From Streptosporangium becharense (GTDB lineage: Bacteria; Actinomycetota; Actinomycetes; Streptosporangiales; Streptosporangiaceae): DNA of 64,000 nucleotides. The position numbers and the translations under genes are program-made. The notes below the pieces were generated by a model, which saw only the letters and a list, made by a program, of their open reading frames with translations, was not told the origin of the DNA and did no database searches. Below are positions 8,361-17,162 of this stretch, one piece after another (position 1 is the stretch's first letter; each line of letters begins with the position of its first letter). The stretch is from positions 3,596,001 through 3,660,000 of the forward strand of contig NZ_JACHMP010000001.1 in NCBI RefSeq assembly GCF_014204985.1, written 5' to 3'.

Positions 8361-10556
8361 TCATCCGTCATCCCCGTCCCCGTCTTCGGCCCGGCCGCGT
8401 CGCCAGCCCGACTGGAGGGCGGTCATCAGCGCTCTCGCCTCCTCGGGCGACCGCTCCTCGGCCTCGGCACCGGGGGACTCCTCGGCGGGTCTCGGCGGCA
8501 GGTTCGCCTGACGCACCCGCCGGGGCAGGCCGCCGCCGCGCCGCGTCGGCCGCCACAGGTCCGCGGGAATCGGCACCGCGGGCGGCGCGGCGGGCGCGGT
8601 GTCCTCGGGGGCCGCGGACGACTCGGGCAGTTCGGGCAGCACGGTGAGATGCGGCGGATCCTGCGGGCCGATCTGTTCCGGGTCGCCCAGCAGTTCCTCG
8701 GGAAGCAGCACGACCACACCGGTACCGCCGTACGGGGAGGAGCGCAGCGTCACCTCGACCTTGTAGCGGGCGGCGAGCAGGCCGACCACGGCGAACCCCA
8801 GCCGGTCGGTCTCGGCGGGATCGAACTCCTGCGGGCGGGCCAGGCGCTCGTTGATCGCCGCGCGCTTCTCGGCGGTGAGCCCGAGCCCCCGGTCCTCGAT
8901 CTCGACGGCGAAGCCCCCGCTCACCGGCTCGCCCCGGACCGAGACCTGGCTGCCGGGCGGGGAGAAGACCGTGGCGTTCTCGATGATCTCGGCGAACAGG
9001 TGCATCATGTCCGCCACCGCGTTGCCGGCCAGGGTCGTGCCGCCCATCGGGAGGATGCGTACCCGGGCGTAGTTCTCGACCTGGGCGGTGGCCCCCCGTA
9101 GCACGTCCTCCATGTGCACCGCCGAGCGCCACCTGCGGCCCGAGGCGCCGCCGGACAGGATCACCAGGCCCTCGGCGTGCCGGCGCATGCGGGTGGTGAG
9201 ATGGTCGAGCAGGAAGAGGTTCTCCAGCGCCTCGGGGTCCTCGGCCTGCGTCTGCATGCCGTCGAGCAGCTTCAGCTGGCGTTGCAGCAGCGACTGGCTG
9301 CGCCGGGCGAGGTTGCGGAACGCCTGGGCCACCCCGTCGCGCAGCCTGGCCTGCTCCACGGCGGCGTCCACGGCGCTGCGCCGCACGCTGTCGAAGGCCA
9401 TGGCGACGTCGTGCACCTCGGCCGTGCTGCCCAGCGGCTCCAGCTCGGGCGCCTCGGCCGCCACGTCGGCCCGCTCACCGCGGCGCAACCGCTCCATGAT
9501 CTTCGGCAGCCGCACCTCGGCGAGGTCCGCGGCGGCCCGCCGCAGCCCGGCGAGCTCCCTGATGAGGCCGCTGCCGATCCGGTACGAGACCAGCAGCGAC
9601 GCGACGACCGCGAGAAGACCGAGCACGCCGGCGACCCCGGCGCGGACGAAGGTGGCGGTGGCCAGCGGGGCGGCCCGTTCGGTGAGCGCGAGCCCCGCGC
9701 CGGTCAGGGATCGCTGGTAGGAGGCGTCCAGGTCGTCGCCCGCGGTCCGCCACTCGGCGAGGGAGACGGCCGAGCCGCCGAGGAGGCGGCTCTCCAGCCC
9801 GGTGAAGCGGTCGTACAGCGGCGAACCGGTCAGCTCGGCGAAGGGAGCGCGCAGCTCGGGCTCCAGCTCGGACAGCGCCTGGTCCATGAGGAAGGTCCGG
9901 TTGGCGGCCAGCCGGGCGAACAAGCGCAGTTCGTCGTCCTTCATCGGCTGCCCGAGCGCCAGCGTGCCCGTGGCGAGCGCCCGTTCGCGGCTGAGGAGGT
10001 CCTTGGCCTGACTGATCATCGTGACGCCGCGCGACTGCTGGTACAGCGGCAGGTCCTCGCCGAGGCTCACGGTGACGTAGAGGCGGTGCAGCGCCTCCGG
10101 CACCAGGGCGAACTCCTGGGAGAGGCCCACCGGCCCGATCCGTCCCTCGTCGACCTTGGCGCGGACCGTGCCTATCGCGTCCACGTGCTTCATCAGCTCG
10201 GCGTAGCGGGCCCTCATCTCCGCCGACATGGACGACTGCACGTCGTCGGCGCTCGTCTGCCTGCGCAGGCGGGTGCGGGCCTGGTCGCTGACCACGCGCT
10301 GGCCGGCGAGGGTGTCGCGGTCGGCGCGGGACCGGGTGGCCAGGTACTCGGCGGACAGGACGTGCTCACGCTGGAGCGCGGTGCTCAGGTCCGCGGCGGC
10401 CGCGCCGATGGACCGGTACAGCCTGTCGACGGTGAGCAGGCTCAGGGAGTCGCCGACCGTGACGACCGTCGCGAAGCCCCAGATGGCGACCAGTGAGGTG
10501 AGCGGGATCGCCAGAAGCATCGAGAGCTTGAACCGAATGGACCTGCTCGATGCCAT
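8361..10556 (-). CDS. cvnA: Conservon sensor histidine kinase CvnA (second operon)
   Basis: This 731-residue paralogue of the kinase at 3397-6054 begins SSRSIRFKLSMLLAIPL, almost the same as the first copy. It has two membrane helices (about residues 8-28 and 303-325) around a sensor region, a HAMP-like linker (RLPKIMERLRRGE), the kinase His region MRRHAEGLVILSGG, the N-box IIENATVFSPPGS and the ATP lid DRLGFAVVGLLAARYK. The C-terminal tail is ~120 residues shorter than in the first copy but ends with the same EERSPEEARALMTALQSG motif. It is the first gene of a cvnA-B-C operon without GTPase. Confidence 0.92.
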   Translation of the reverse strand: MASSRSIRFKLSMLLAIPLTSLVAIWGFATVVTVGDSLSLLTVDRLYRSIGAAAADLSTALQREHVLSAEYLATRSRADRDTLAGQRVVSDQARTRLRRQTSADDVQSSMSAEMRARYAELMKHVDAIGTVRAKVDEGRIGPVGLSQEFALVPEALHRLYVTVSLGEDLPLYQQSRGVTMISQAKDLLSRERALATGTLALGQPMKDDELRLFARLAANRTFLMDQALSELEPELRAPFAELTGSPLYDRFTGLESRLLGGSAVSLAEWRTAGDDLDASYQRSLTGAGLALTERAAPLATATFVRAGVAGVLGLLAVVASLLVSYRIGSGLIRELAGLRRAAADLAEVRLPKIMERLRRGERADVAAEAPELEPLGSTAEVHDVAMAFDSVRRSAVDAAVEQARLRDGVAQAFRNLARRSQSLLQRQLKLLDGMQTQAEDPEALENLFLLDHLTTRMRRHAEGLVILSGGASGRRWRSAVHMEDVLRGATAQVENYARVRILPMGGTTLAGNAVADMMHLFAEIIENATVFSPPGSQVSVRGEPVSGGFAVEIEDRGLGLTAEKRAAINERLARPQEFDPAETDRLGFAVVGLLAARYKVEVTLRSSPYGGTGVVVLLPEELLGDPEQIGPQDPPHLTVLPELPESSAAPEDTAPAAPPAVPIPADLWRPTRRGGGLPRRVRQANLPPRPAEESPGAEAEERSPEEARALMTALQSGWRRGRAEDGDGDDG

Positions 10557-10624
10557 GTCACCTCAACGGTTCGTTCGCGGAACGCCATGGGGGGATCCGC
10601 GGCGACCTCTAGATCGGCGACGAG

Positions 10625-10672
10625 AATAGCATCGGCGACCCATGCTATTTGTAGCTCATTTGTGACATGTCA
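10625..10672. promoter_or_regulatory. AT-rich promoter region with inverted repeats upstream of second conservon
   Basis: In an unusually AT-rich gap, AATAGCAT (10625-10632) pairs with ATGCTATT (10642-10649) across nine bases, and the palindrome TGACATGTCA lies at 10663-10672. Both sit 70-115 bases upstream of the kinase start, where an operator would be expected. The binding protein is unknown. Confidence 0.5.
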
Positions 10673-10697
10673 TGAAATAGCTATGTGAAGTGGCAGG

Positions 10698-11351
10698 TCA
10701 GCCCAGTGCGGCCTGTGAGGCGCGAGTGGCACCGCGGGCCCAGGTCAGCCGGGCGACCCGGACCGCCGGCACACCGATCAGCGCGGTTCCGATGACCAGC
10801 GTGACGCGCTCGACGAGACCGATGAGCACCCCGTGCCCCGGGAGCGCGACGTAGACGAGCGCCAGCAGACCGAACCCGCCGGCCAGCGCCAGCCACTCCA
10901 CCGGCGCGGCCACCGGCCGCCACCGCTCGTCCCGGCGGAACCCCGCCGCCATCAGCCCGCCCGCGGCGGGCACCGCGGCGAACGCGACGATCGACGTGTA
11001 ACGGTACGCCTGGGCGGCCGCTTCCGCGTCCAGTCCCGGTGCCAGTGCGGGCAGCACCGCGAGCACGGCCAGCGCGGCGCTCCAGACCAGCAGGAGCCGT
11101 TCGGCCGCCGTGCCCACCGGCGCCGCGGCCGCCCGCAGCCCCGCGACCGTGGCGAGGGAGGCGCCCGCCAGCGCGGCCAGCGCGAACCCGATCGCTCCTC
11201 CGCCGCCGCCCAGTACGGCGTACTCGCCGAGCGTCAGGTGGAGCGAGTCCAGGTACGGAGCCGACTCGATCTGGCCGACGACCGCGGCCACGACGGCCAT
11301 CATGATCCCGGCGCACGCGAGCAGCGGGTAGAGCCTCTTGGGCACGAGCAT
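10698..11351 (-). CDS. DUF998-like integral membrane protein
   Basis: This 217-residue protein has about six predicted membrane helices and almost no soluble part (for example LACAGIMMAVVAAVVGQI, TSIVAFAAVPAAGGLM and VERVTLVIGTALIGVPAV). The length, helix count and the late ERVTLVIGTALIGVPAVRVAR segment resemble the DUF998 family, whose function is unknown. It stands alone between the second conservon promoter and the terminator after the xylose genes. Confidence 0.6.
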   Translation of the reverse strand: MLVPKRLYPLLACAGIMMAVVAAVVGQIESAPYLDSLHLTLGEYAVLGGGGGAIGFALAALAGASLATVAGLRAAAAPVGTAAERLLLVWSAALAVLAVLPALAPGLDAEAAAQAYRYTSIVAFAAVPAAGGLMAAGFRRDERWRPVAAPVEWLALAGGFGLLALVYVALPGHGVLIGLVERVTLVIGTALIGVPAVRVARLTWARGATRASQAALG

Positions 11352-11423
11352 GCGTCAAGACTGTCCGGTGGAAGGTGTTTCAGGCATCCGGCAGGATCCC
11401 TGACCCGACCCTGAGGCGTCCCT

Positions 11424-11458
11424 GAGGCCCGTCCCCTCCCCCGAGAGGGACGGGCCTC
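11424..11458 (-). terminator. Hairpin terminator after xylB
   Basis: GAGGCCCGTCCC (11424-11435) is the exact reverse complement of GGGACGGGCCTC (11447-11458), with an 11-base loop. It lies about 130 bases past the xylB stop in the direction of transcription. Confidence 0.6.
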
Positions 11459-11588
11459 CCGCCGGCGGCGGCTCGGGGAACCCCCGCCGGACGGCTCCGG
11501 AACCCTGCCCCGTCCCGGACGCACCGCCCGGACCCGCGCGGAAGGCCCGGCCTGCCGGAACCGGGCCGGAACCTTCCCGGGACGCCGA

Positions 11589-12974
11589 TCAGCCGAGGCC
11601 GCGGACCTCGGCGTAACGGGCCCTGATCTCCGGTACCGGGTCGGCCTCGTAGCGCCGCGCCGCACCGGTCTCCCAGGCCGGGGGCTCGTCCCCGCCGGCG
11701 AGCAGCCAGGCGGCCTGCCTGGCCGCGCCGTCCGCGACGTACTCCCCGGGCTCGGGGACGAACACCGGTCTGCCGAAGACCGCGGGGGCGATCCGCCGGA
11801 CGGCCTCCGAGCGGGCGCCGCCCCCGATGAGCAGGACCCTGGCCGGGTCGAGGCCGAGCGCGTCGAAGGCGTCGGCGAGATGGCAGAGCAGGCCCTCCAC
11901 CGCCGCCCTGGCCAGGTGGGCGGGGGTCGAGGTGGCCAGGGTCAGGCCGTGCAGCGACCCGGTGGCGCCGGGCAGGTTGGGGGTGCGCTCCCCCTCCAGG
12001 TACGGCACGTGGACGAGGCCGCCGGCCCCGGCCGGGGCGGTGAGGGCCAGCCGGTCGAACTCGTCGGTGCCCACGCCGAGCACCTGCGCGGCGGCCTGGA
12101 GGACCCGGGCCGCGTTCAGCGTGCACACCAGCGGCAGGAACCGGCCGGTGGCGTCCGCGAACCCGGCCACGAGACCGCCGGGGTCGGCGCTCGGGCCGCC
12201 GGCGACCGCGAAGGCCGTCCCGGAGGTCCCGATCGACACCACCACGTCCCCGGGCTCGGCACCGACGCCCAGGGCCGCGGCCATGTTGTCACCGGTGCCC
12301 GGGGCGAGACGCACCGTTCCCGTGACGGGCACGCCCGCCGCGGCCCGCACCTCGCCCGCGGGGTCGCGGGGGCCCAGCACGGTGGGGAGGCCGGGCTCGG
12401 CGCCGAAGGCCACCCGCAGGAGATCGGTCCGGTAGGAGCCGGTCGCGGGCGACCAGTACCCGGTGCCCGAGGCGTCACCCCGGTCGGTGACGAACTCCCC
12501 GCCCAGCCGCCAGGTGAGCCAGTCGTGCGGCAGGCAGACGCGGGCGGTGCGGCGGGCGGAGCCGGGCTCGTGCTCGGCCAGCCAGCGGAGCTTGGTCACG
12601 GTGAACGACGCGACGGGCACGCTGCCCACCGCCTCGGCCCACCGCCGCGGCCCGCCCAGTTCCTCCACCAGGTCGGCGGCGGCTCCGGCGGAACGGGTGT
12701 CGTTCCACAGCAGCGCCTTCCTGACGACGGCGCCGGAGGAGTCGAGGCAGACCATGCCGTGCTGCTGGGCGCCGACGCTCAGGGACTCGACGCCCTCCAG
12801 CCCCCCCGCCCGGTCCAGCGCCTCCCGCAGCGCCGTCCACCACGCCTCGGGGTCGACCTCGGTGCCCTCCGGGTGGGCCGCGCGGCCCTGGCGGACCAGG
12901 GCGCCCGTGCGGGCGTCCCTGATCACCACCTTGCAGCTCTGGGTCGAGGAGTCGACCCCGGCCACGAGGGTCAT
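11589..12974 (-). CDS. xylB: Xylulokinase
   Basis: This FGGY-family kinase phosphorylates D-xylulose to xylulose 5-phosphate in the cytoplasm. The 461-residue protein starts [17 protein letters not shown] (first phosphate-binding loop DSSTQ), has the substrate segment [10 protein letters not shown], and the second ATP loop [11 protein letters not shown] and [12 protein letters not shown]. The length is typical. Its start overlaps the xylA stop by four bases (ATGA), so the two are co-transcribed, and a divergent ROK repressor completes the unit. Confidence 0.95.
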   Translation of the reverse strand: MTLVAGVDSSTQSCKVVIRDARTGALVRQGRAAHPEGTEVDPEAWWTALREALDRAGGLEGVESLSVGAQQHGMVCLDSSGAVVRKALLWNDTRSAGAAADLVEELGGPRRWAEAVGSVPVASFTVTKLRWLAEHEPGSARRTARVCLPHDWLTWRLGGEFVTDRGDASGTGYWSPATGSYRTDLLRVAFGAEPGLPTVLGPRDPAGEVRAAAGVPVTGTVRLAPGTGDNMAAALGVGAEPGDVVVSIGTSGTAFAVAGGPSADPGGLVAGFADATGRFLPLVCTLNAARVLQAAAQVLGVGTDEFDRLALTAPAGAGGLVHVPYLEGERTPNLPGATGSLHGLTLATSTPAHLARAAVEGLLCHLADAFDALGLDPARVLLIGGGARSEAVRRIAPAVFGRPVFVPEPGEYVADGAARQAAWLLAGGDEPPAWETGAARRYEADPVPEIRARYAEVRGLG

Positions 12975-14122
12975 CCGCGGACCCCGAGGAGGTGCTCCAC
13001 GGCGAGCTGGTTGAGGCGGGTGAAGTGGAAGCCGCGCTCGGCCGCCTTGTCGGGGTCGAAGTCGTCGCGGGCCAGGTCGGCGAGCGTCTCGCCCGGGGCC
13101 AGCGTGGGCTCCGACAGCTCGGCGACCCGGCTGGCGGCCAGCGCCTCGGCGACCTCGGGGTCGGCGCGGAAGGCGACGGCCTTCTCCTTCAGGATCAGGT
13201 AGGTGCGCATGTTGGCGGCGGCGGAGACCCAGACGTCCTCGGCGTCCTCGGTGCGCAGCGGCTTGTAGTCGAAGTGGCGGGGGCCGTCGTAGCCGCCGTG
13301 CTCCAGCAGGTCCACCAGGAAGAAGGCGCTCTTCACGTCGCCGTGGCCGAAGATCAGGTCCTGGTCGTACTTGGGGCCGTGCTGGCCGTTCAGGTCGATG
13401 TGGAAGAGCTTGCCGTGCCAGAGCGCCTGGGCGATGCCGTGCACGAAGTTCAGCCCGGCCATCTGCTCGTGACCGACCTCGGGGTTGAGGCCGACCCGCT
13501 CGGGGTGCTCCAGCTCGTTGATGAACGCGAGCGCGTGGCCGATGGTCGGCAGCAGGATGTCGCCGCGCGGCTCGTTCGGCTTGGGCTCGATGGCGAAGCG
13601 GATGTCGTAGCCCTGCTCGATCACATAGGAGGTGAGCAGGTCCAGCCCCTCCTTGTAGCGGCTGAGCGCCGCCCGGACGTCCTTGGCCGCGTCGGACTCG
13701 GCCCCCTCGCGCCCGCCCCAGCAGACGTAGGTGGTCGCCCCCAGTTCCACGGCGAGGTCGATGTTGCGGATGACCTTGCGCAGCGCGTGACGGCGGACGT
13801 CGCGGTCGTTGCTGGTGAAGGCCCCGTCCTTGAAGACCGGGTGGGTGAAGAGGTTGGTGGTGGCCATCGGGACCTTCAGCCCGGTGTCGGCCAGCGCCTT
13901 CTTGAAGGCGGCGATCGCCCGGTCGCGGTCGGGCTCGACGGCCAGCAGGTCGTCGTCGTGGAAGGTGACGCCGTAGGCGCCGAGCTCGGCGAGCCGGTGG
14001 ACGCTCTCCACCGGGTCGAGCGGGGCCCGGGACGCGTCCCCGAAGGGATCGCGGGCCTGCCAGCCGACGGTCCAGAGCCCGAAGGTGAAGCGGTCTTCGG
14101 GCTTGGGGGTGTAGGCGCTCAT
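12971..14122 (-). CDS. xylA: Xylose isomerase
   Basis: This enzyme converts D-xylose to D-xylulose. The 383-residue length and motifs match the actinobacterial class I enzyme: [17 protein letters not shown] at the N-terminus, the active-site His in VTFHDDDLL, the metal-site Glu in [25 protein letters not shown], and [17 protein letters not shown] with metal-binding Asp residues. The start ATG at 14120-14122 is preceded by GGAGG. It is the first gene of xylAB; no xylose transporter is in the window. Confidence 0.97.
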   Translation of the reverse strand: MSAYTPKPEDRFTFGLWTVGWQARDPFGDASRAPLDPVESVHRLAELGAYGVTFHDDDLLAVEPDRDRAIAAFKKALADTGLKVPMATTNLFTHPVFKDGAFTSNDRDVRRHALRKVIRNIDLAVELGATTYVCWGGREGAESDAAKDVRAALSRYKEGLDLLTSYVIEQGYDIRFAIEPKPNEPRGDILLPTIGHALAFINELEHPERVGLNPEVGHEQMAGLNFVHGIAQALWHGKLFHIDLNGQHGPKYDQDLIFGHGDVKSAFFLVDLLEHGGYDGPRHFDYKPLRTEDAEDVWVSAAANMRTYLILKEKAVAFRADPEVAEALAASRVAELSEPTLAPGETLADLARDDFDPDKAAERGFHFTRLNQLAVEHLLGVRG

Positions 14123-14135
14123 CTGCGTTCCTCCG

Positions 14136-14160
14136 ATTTAATCCACTTTATGGATTTAAT
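14136..14160. promoter_or_regulatory. Probable xylose operator between xylA and the ROK repressor
   Basis: ATTTAATCCA (14136-14145) faces TGGATTTAAT (14151-14160) across CTTTA, an inverted repeat with one mismatched pair. It is strongly AT-rich in a GC-rich setting and lies 14 bases from the xylA start and 41 from the repressor start, which is ideal for a shared repressor site. A ROK-family XylR binding it is inferred from context. Confidence 0.7.
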
Positions 14161-14200
14161 ATGGATCGGGGTGGTGGGATCGTCAAGAGGTGGGTGTTCC

Positions 14201-15382
14201 ATGACGCAGGCCGTACGCCACGACTCGATGCGTGCCCGCAACCTGGGCGTGGTCCTCGCCGAGGTGCGCAGGAGCGGGCCGGTCACCCGTGCCGCGCTGG
14301 CCGAGATCACCGGGCTGACCAAGACGACGGTGTCGAAGATGGTCGGTGACCTGCTCCAGGCGGGCATGGTCGCCGAGTCCGGCACGCTCAGGGACGGCGA
14401 GCGGGGACGGCCGGGGACGGCCGTCGCCCTCAGCGGTGCGCGCGTCGCCGCGCTCGGCCTCGAAGTCAATGTGAACCACCTGTCCGCATGCGTGGTCGAC
14501 CTCACCCTCGCCGTGCGGCTCCGCTATGCACAGGCTGTGGACAACCGTGCGGCCTCCCCTGTGGAAACCCTTTCCCACCTGGGGAGACTTGCCCACAAGG
14601 CTGTGGATGAAGCGCGTCTGGCGGGTCTCGTCATCGCCGGCACCACCCTCGCGGTGCCGGGCCTGGTGGACGGCGGGCTGGTGCACACGGCCCCGAACCT
14701 CGGCTGGCGCGACGTCCGCGTGGCCGAGTTGCTCGACTTCCCCGTCGAGGTGGACAACGAGGCCAACCTGGCCGCGCTGGGCGAGCTCTGGTTCGGCTCG
14801 GCACCCGACGACTTCCTGCACGTGTCGGGAGAGATCGGCATCGGCGCGGGCCTGGTGGTGGGCGGCACCCTCTTCCGCGGCGCCCGGGGGCTCGCCGGGG
14901 AGCTGGGACACGTGGTGGTCGTCCCCGACGGTCCCGAGTGCCGCTGCGGCGGCCGGGGCTGCCTGGAGCAGTACGCGGGTCAGGACGCCCTGCTGCGGGC
15001 CGCCGGGCTGGACGGGATGGCCGAGGGCGTGCCCGTGCTGCTGGAGCGCCTGGAGGCGGGCGACGAGGACGCGCTGCGGGCCTGCCGGCGCGCCGGCCAG
15101 GCGCTCGGCGTCGCCCTCACCTCCGCGGTGCACCTGACCGACCCCGGGACGATCGTGCTGGGCGGGGTCTTCGCCCCGCTGTTCCCGTGGCTGCGCCGGC
15201 CGGTGCACCAGACGATGACCGACCGGCTGGCCGCGATGCGCCGCAGCGTGCCCGACCTGGCCGTCTCACGGCTCGGCGGCGACGCCGCGACCCTCGGCGC
15301 CGCCGGCCAGGTCATCCACCGGGTCGTCGCCGACCCGTGGAGCCACGTGGCTACAGCCCGGACGGATCCCGGCCCACGCTGA
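14201..15382 (+). CDS. xylR: ROK-family transcriptional repressor (XylR-type)
   Basis: This 393-residue protein has an N-terminal winged helix (VTRAALAEITGLTKTTVSKMV) followed by a sugar-kinase-like ROK domain. The ROK signature appears as VEVDNEANLAALGE, then the glycine-rich GAGLVVGGTLFRGARGLAGELGH and the zinc-binding CRCGGRGCLEQYAG. ATG 14201 follows AGAGGTGGG; the frame is open far upstream but crosses the operator and xylA. Divergent placement against xylAB suggests it represses them and releases DNA on xylose; this is inference. Confidence 0.88.
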   Translation: MTQAVRHDSMRARNLGVVLAEVRRSGPVTRAALAEITGLTKTTVSKMVGDLLQAGMVAESGTLRDGERGRPGTAVALSGARVAALGLEVNVNHLSACVVDLTLAVRLRYAQAVDNRAASPVETLSHLGRLAHKAVDEARLAGLVIAGTTLAVPGLVDGGLVHTAPNLGWRDVRVAELLDFPVEVDNEANLAALGELWFGSAPDDFLHVSGEIGIGAGLVVGGTLFRGARGLAGELGHVVVVPDGPECRCGGRGCLEQYAGQDALLRAAGLDGMAEGVPVLLERLEAGDEDALRACRRAGQALGVALTSAVHLTDPGTIVLGGVFAPLFPWLRRPVHQTMTDRLAAMRRSVPDLAVSRLGGDAATLGAAGQVIHRVVADPWSHVATARTDPGPR

Positions 15383-15572
15383 TCTCCTCGGCGATCCGGC
15401 GCATCCCGTGGTCGTCCAGGCCGGGGACGCCGACCAGGCGCAGGCGCAGCGCCGCCATCACCTCGGGCACGCTCGCCCCCGCGTGTCTCACCGCGATCTC
15501 GTGGACGATCCGGAAGAGCATCCGGTTCGCCTCGTAGTCGATGCCCGGCGCGGTCCGGGAAACATCCGCCAT
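15351..15572 (-). CDS. Small hypothetical protein
   Basis: A 73-residue soluble protein starting MADVSRTAPGIDYEANRM, with a helical body (LFRIVHEIAVRHAG, VPEVMAALRLRLVGVP). ATG 15572 is preceded by GGGGGGA; the frame is open 28 codons further but that part lacks a ribosome binding site and is Arg-rich. It overlaps the 3' end of the convergent ROK gene by 32 bases. No family recognised. Confidence 0.6.
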   Translation of the reverse strand: MADVSRTAPGIDYEANRMLFRIVHEIAVRHAGASVPEVMAALRLRLVGVPGLDDHGMRRIAEEISVGRDPSGL

Positions 15573-15743
15573 GCTCGTATCCCCCCGTTGAGTCCAATGG
15601 CCGCGGCCAACGGTACGGTGTGCCACCGACAATCCGCGGGGAGCGCCGCGCGCCACCGGTGACCGGCCGGAACCCGCTCGCCTCGGTCCACCGGACTCGC
15701 ATTCACCGGCGCCCGGAACCCGTCCTCACCGGTCTCCGGGGCC

Positions 15744-15881
15744 GTGCTCACCGCCCGACGGCAGGCCCGCTCTCACCGGTCCGGGGCCGTGCTCACCGAC
15801 CGCTCGCAGGCCCGTGCTCACCGGCCTCCGGGCTCGCTCTCACCGGTCCGAGGGCGTGCTCACCGCCCGCTCGCAGGTCCG
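15744..15881. repeat. Three-copy degenerate repeat running into the marR 3' end
   Basis: A 26-base unit beginning GTGCTCACCG occurs at 15744, 15789 and 15856, with CTCACCGGTC-type blocks between the copies. The third copy overlaps the last codons and stop of the MarR gene. The array therefore looks like copies of the gene end spread into the spacer. The rest of the 15573-15859 gap shows no gene. Confidence 0.65.
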
Positions 15882-16342
15882 CCCTCCCCGGTCGGCGCCC
15901 CGTCCCCGCCGAGGATCGCGGCGCAGATCTCGGCGAGCCGCCGTACCTGCTCGGAGTCCAGGCGGTCGAACAGGCTTCGCCGTACCGCCCCCACGTGGCC
16001 GGGGGCCGCGGCGGCGAGCACCTCGAACCCCTCGTCGGTGAGGACCGCCCAGCTCACGCGCCGGTCGGCCGCACAGGGCTCGCGACGCACCCAGCCGCGC
16101 TCCTCCAGGCGTTTCACCGCGTGCGACAGGCGGCTCTGCGAGGAGTCGACCTGCGTCGCCAGCTCACTCATCCGCAGTGTCCGCCCCGGCGCCTCGGACA
16201 GCCTGACCAGCACGACGTAGTAGGCGTGCGGCATGCCGGAGTCGTGCAGCAGCTGCCGGTCGAGCTCCTCCTGGATGCGCTGGGAGGCGGCCAGGAACGC
16301 GCGCCAGGTGCGCTGCTCGTCGTCGTCCAGCCATCGTGTCAC
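15860..16342 (-). CDS. MarR-family transcriptional regulator
   Basis: This 160-residue winged-helix regulator has the recognition-helix region LRMSELATQVDSSQSRLSHAVKRLEERGWVRR (split here by strand: helix 3 begins SSQSRLSHAV) and the wing ADRRVSWAVLTDEG. It should bind as a dimer and respond to a small ligand. It is divergent from a VOC-family gene and two identical inverted repeats lie between them. The last residues (GEGGPASGR) are encoded by a spacer repeat. Confidence 0.92.
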   Translation of the reverse strand: MTRWLDDDEQRTWRAFLAASQRIQEELDRQLLHDSGMPHAYYVVLVRLSEAPGRTLRMSELATQVDSSQSRLSHAVKRLEERGWVRREPCAADRRVSWAVLTDEGFEVLAAAAPGHVGAVRRSLFDRLDSEQVRRLAEICAAILGGDGAPTGEGGPASGR

Positions 16343-16353
16343 GGCCCCACCTT

Positions 16354-16399
16354 ACTTGAACTCTCAAGCAAACGGAGGTAATCTACTTGAACTCTCAAG
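16354..16399. promoter_or_regulatory. Two identical MarR-type operators
   Basis: The sequence ACTTGAACTCTCAAG occurs at 16354-16368 and again at 16385-16399. Each holds the inverted repeat CTTGA-N4-TCAAG. The 31-base offset equals about three helical turns, so two dimers would sit on the same face of the DNA. The pair fills the space between the marR and VOC starts, fitting joint control of both genes. Confidence 0.85.
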
Positions 16400-16415
16400 T
16401 TTTCAAGGGGGAACC

Positions 16416-16925
16416 ATGCCGGTCCAGCGGCTCAACCACGCGGTCCTCTTCGTGCGCGACGTGGAGCGCAGCGTCGCGTTCTACCGGGAGGCCCTGGGTT
16501 TCACGGTCGTCATGAGCGGCCCCGGCGCCGCGTTCCTCCAGGCCGCGGGCTCCACCAACGACCACGACCTGGGCCTGTTCCAGCTCGGCCCGCAGGCCGG
16601 CCCCTCCGGCGCCGGGCGTTCGACCGTCGGGCTGTACCACCTGGCCTGGGAGGTCGACACCCTGGCCGAACTTGAACGCGTCGCCCGCAAGCTCACCGAG
16701 CTCGACGCCCTGGTCGGCGCCTCCGACCACTCCACCACCAAGGCCCTGTACGCCAAGGATCCCGACGGGCTGGAGTTCGAGGTGTCGTGGCTGGTTCCGG
16801 CCGCCCTCCTCACCGAGGAACTGCTGAGGGCACGCTCCTCCATCAGGCCGCTCGACATCGCCGCGGAGCAGGAACGCTACGGCGCCGAGACCCGCGGCGG
16901 CCTCGGGGTCTCGATCCCCGCCTGA
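16416..16925 (+). CDS. VOC-superfamily protein (glyoxalase / extradiol dioxygenase-like)
   Basis: This 169-residue protein has the paired beta-alpha-beta units of the vicinal oxygen chelate fold: LNHAVLFVRDVERSVAFYREALGF in the first half and GLYHLAWEVDTLAELE plus KDPDGLEFEVSWL in the second. The likely metal ligands are the two His (LNH, YHL) and a Glu (GLEFEV). ATG 16416 follows AAGGGGGA. It is probably controlled by the divergent MarR through the paired operators. The substrate could be an electrophile or aromatic compound but cannot be told. Confidence 0.85.
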   Translation: MPVQRLNHAVLFVRDVERSVAFYREALGFTVVMSGPGAAFLQAAGSTNDHDLGLFQLGPQAGPSGAGRSTVGLYHLAWEVDTLAELERVARKLTELDALVGASDHSTTKALYAKDPDGLEFEVSWLVPAALLTEELLRARSSIRPLDIAAEQERYGAETRGGLGVSIPA

Positions 16926-17162
16926 TCACTCCCGGCCGGCGGCCGACCGCCGACCGGGACTGATCGACTCCGGCCCGGCGGCTGGCGCGGGGCCGTGCGG
17001 CGACGGTCCGAGTCGGGTGGCCGCCCCTCCTCACCTCGGTTTCCGGCTCGCGACAAGCGCCGTGTAGGGGCTTTGCAAGCGCACGACGCTTTCATGCTCA
17101 TACGCCCCGCCACCGACGCCGGCATCGAGCCGGCCCGGGGTGCCGTAGAGGAGAGAGCGCCC

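Noticed and set aside
15573..15859. CRISPR array
   Set aside because: Repeats are degenerate, spacers are themselves repeats, and no cas genes are present; it is a gene-end tandem duplication.
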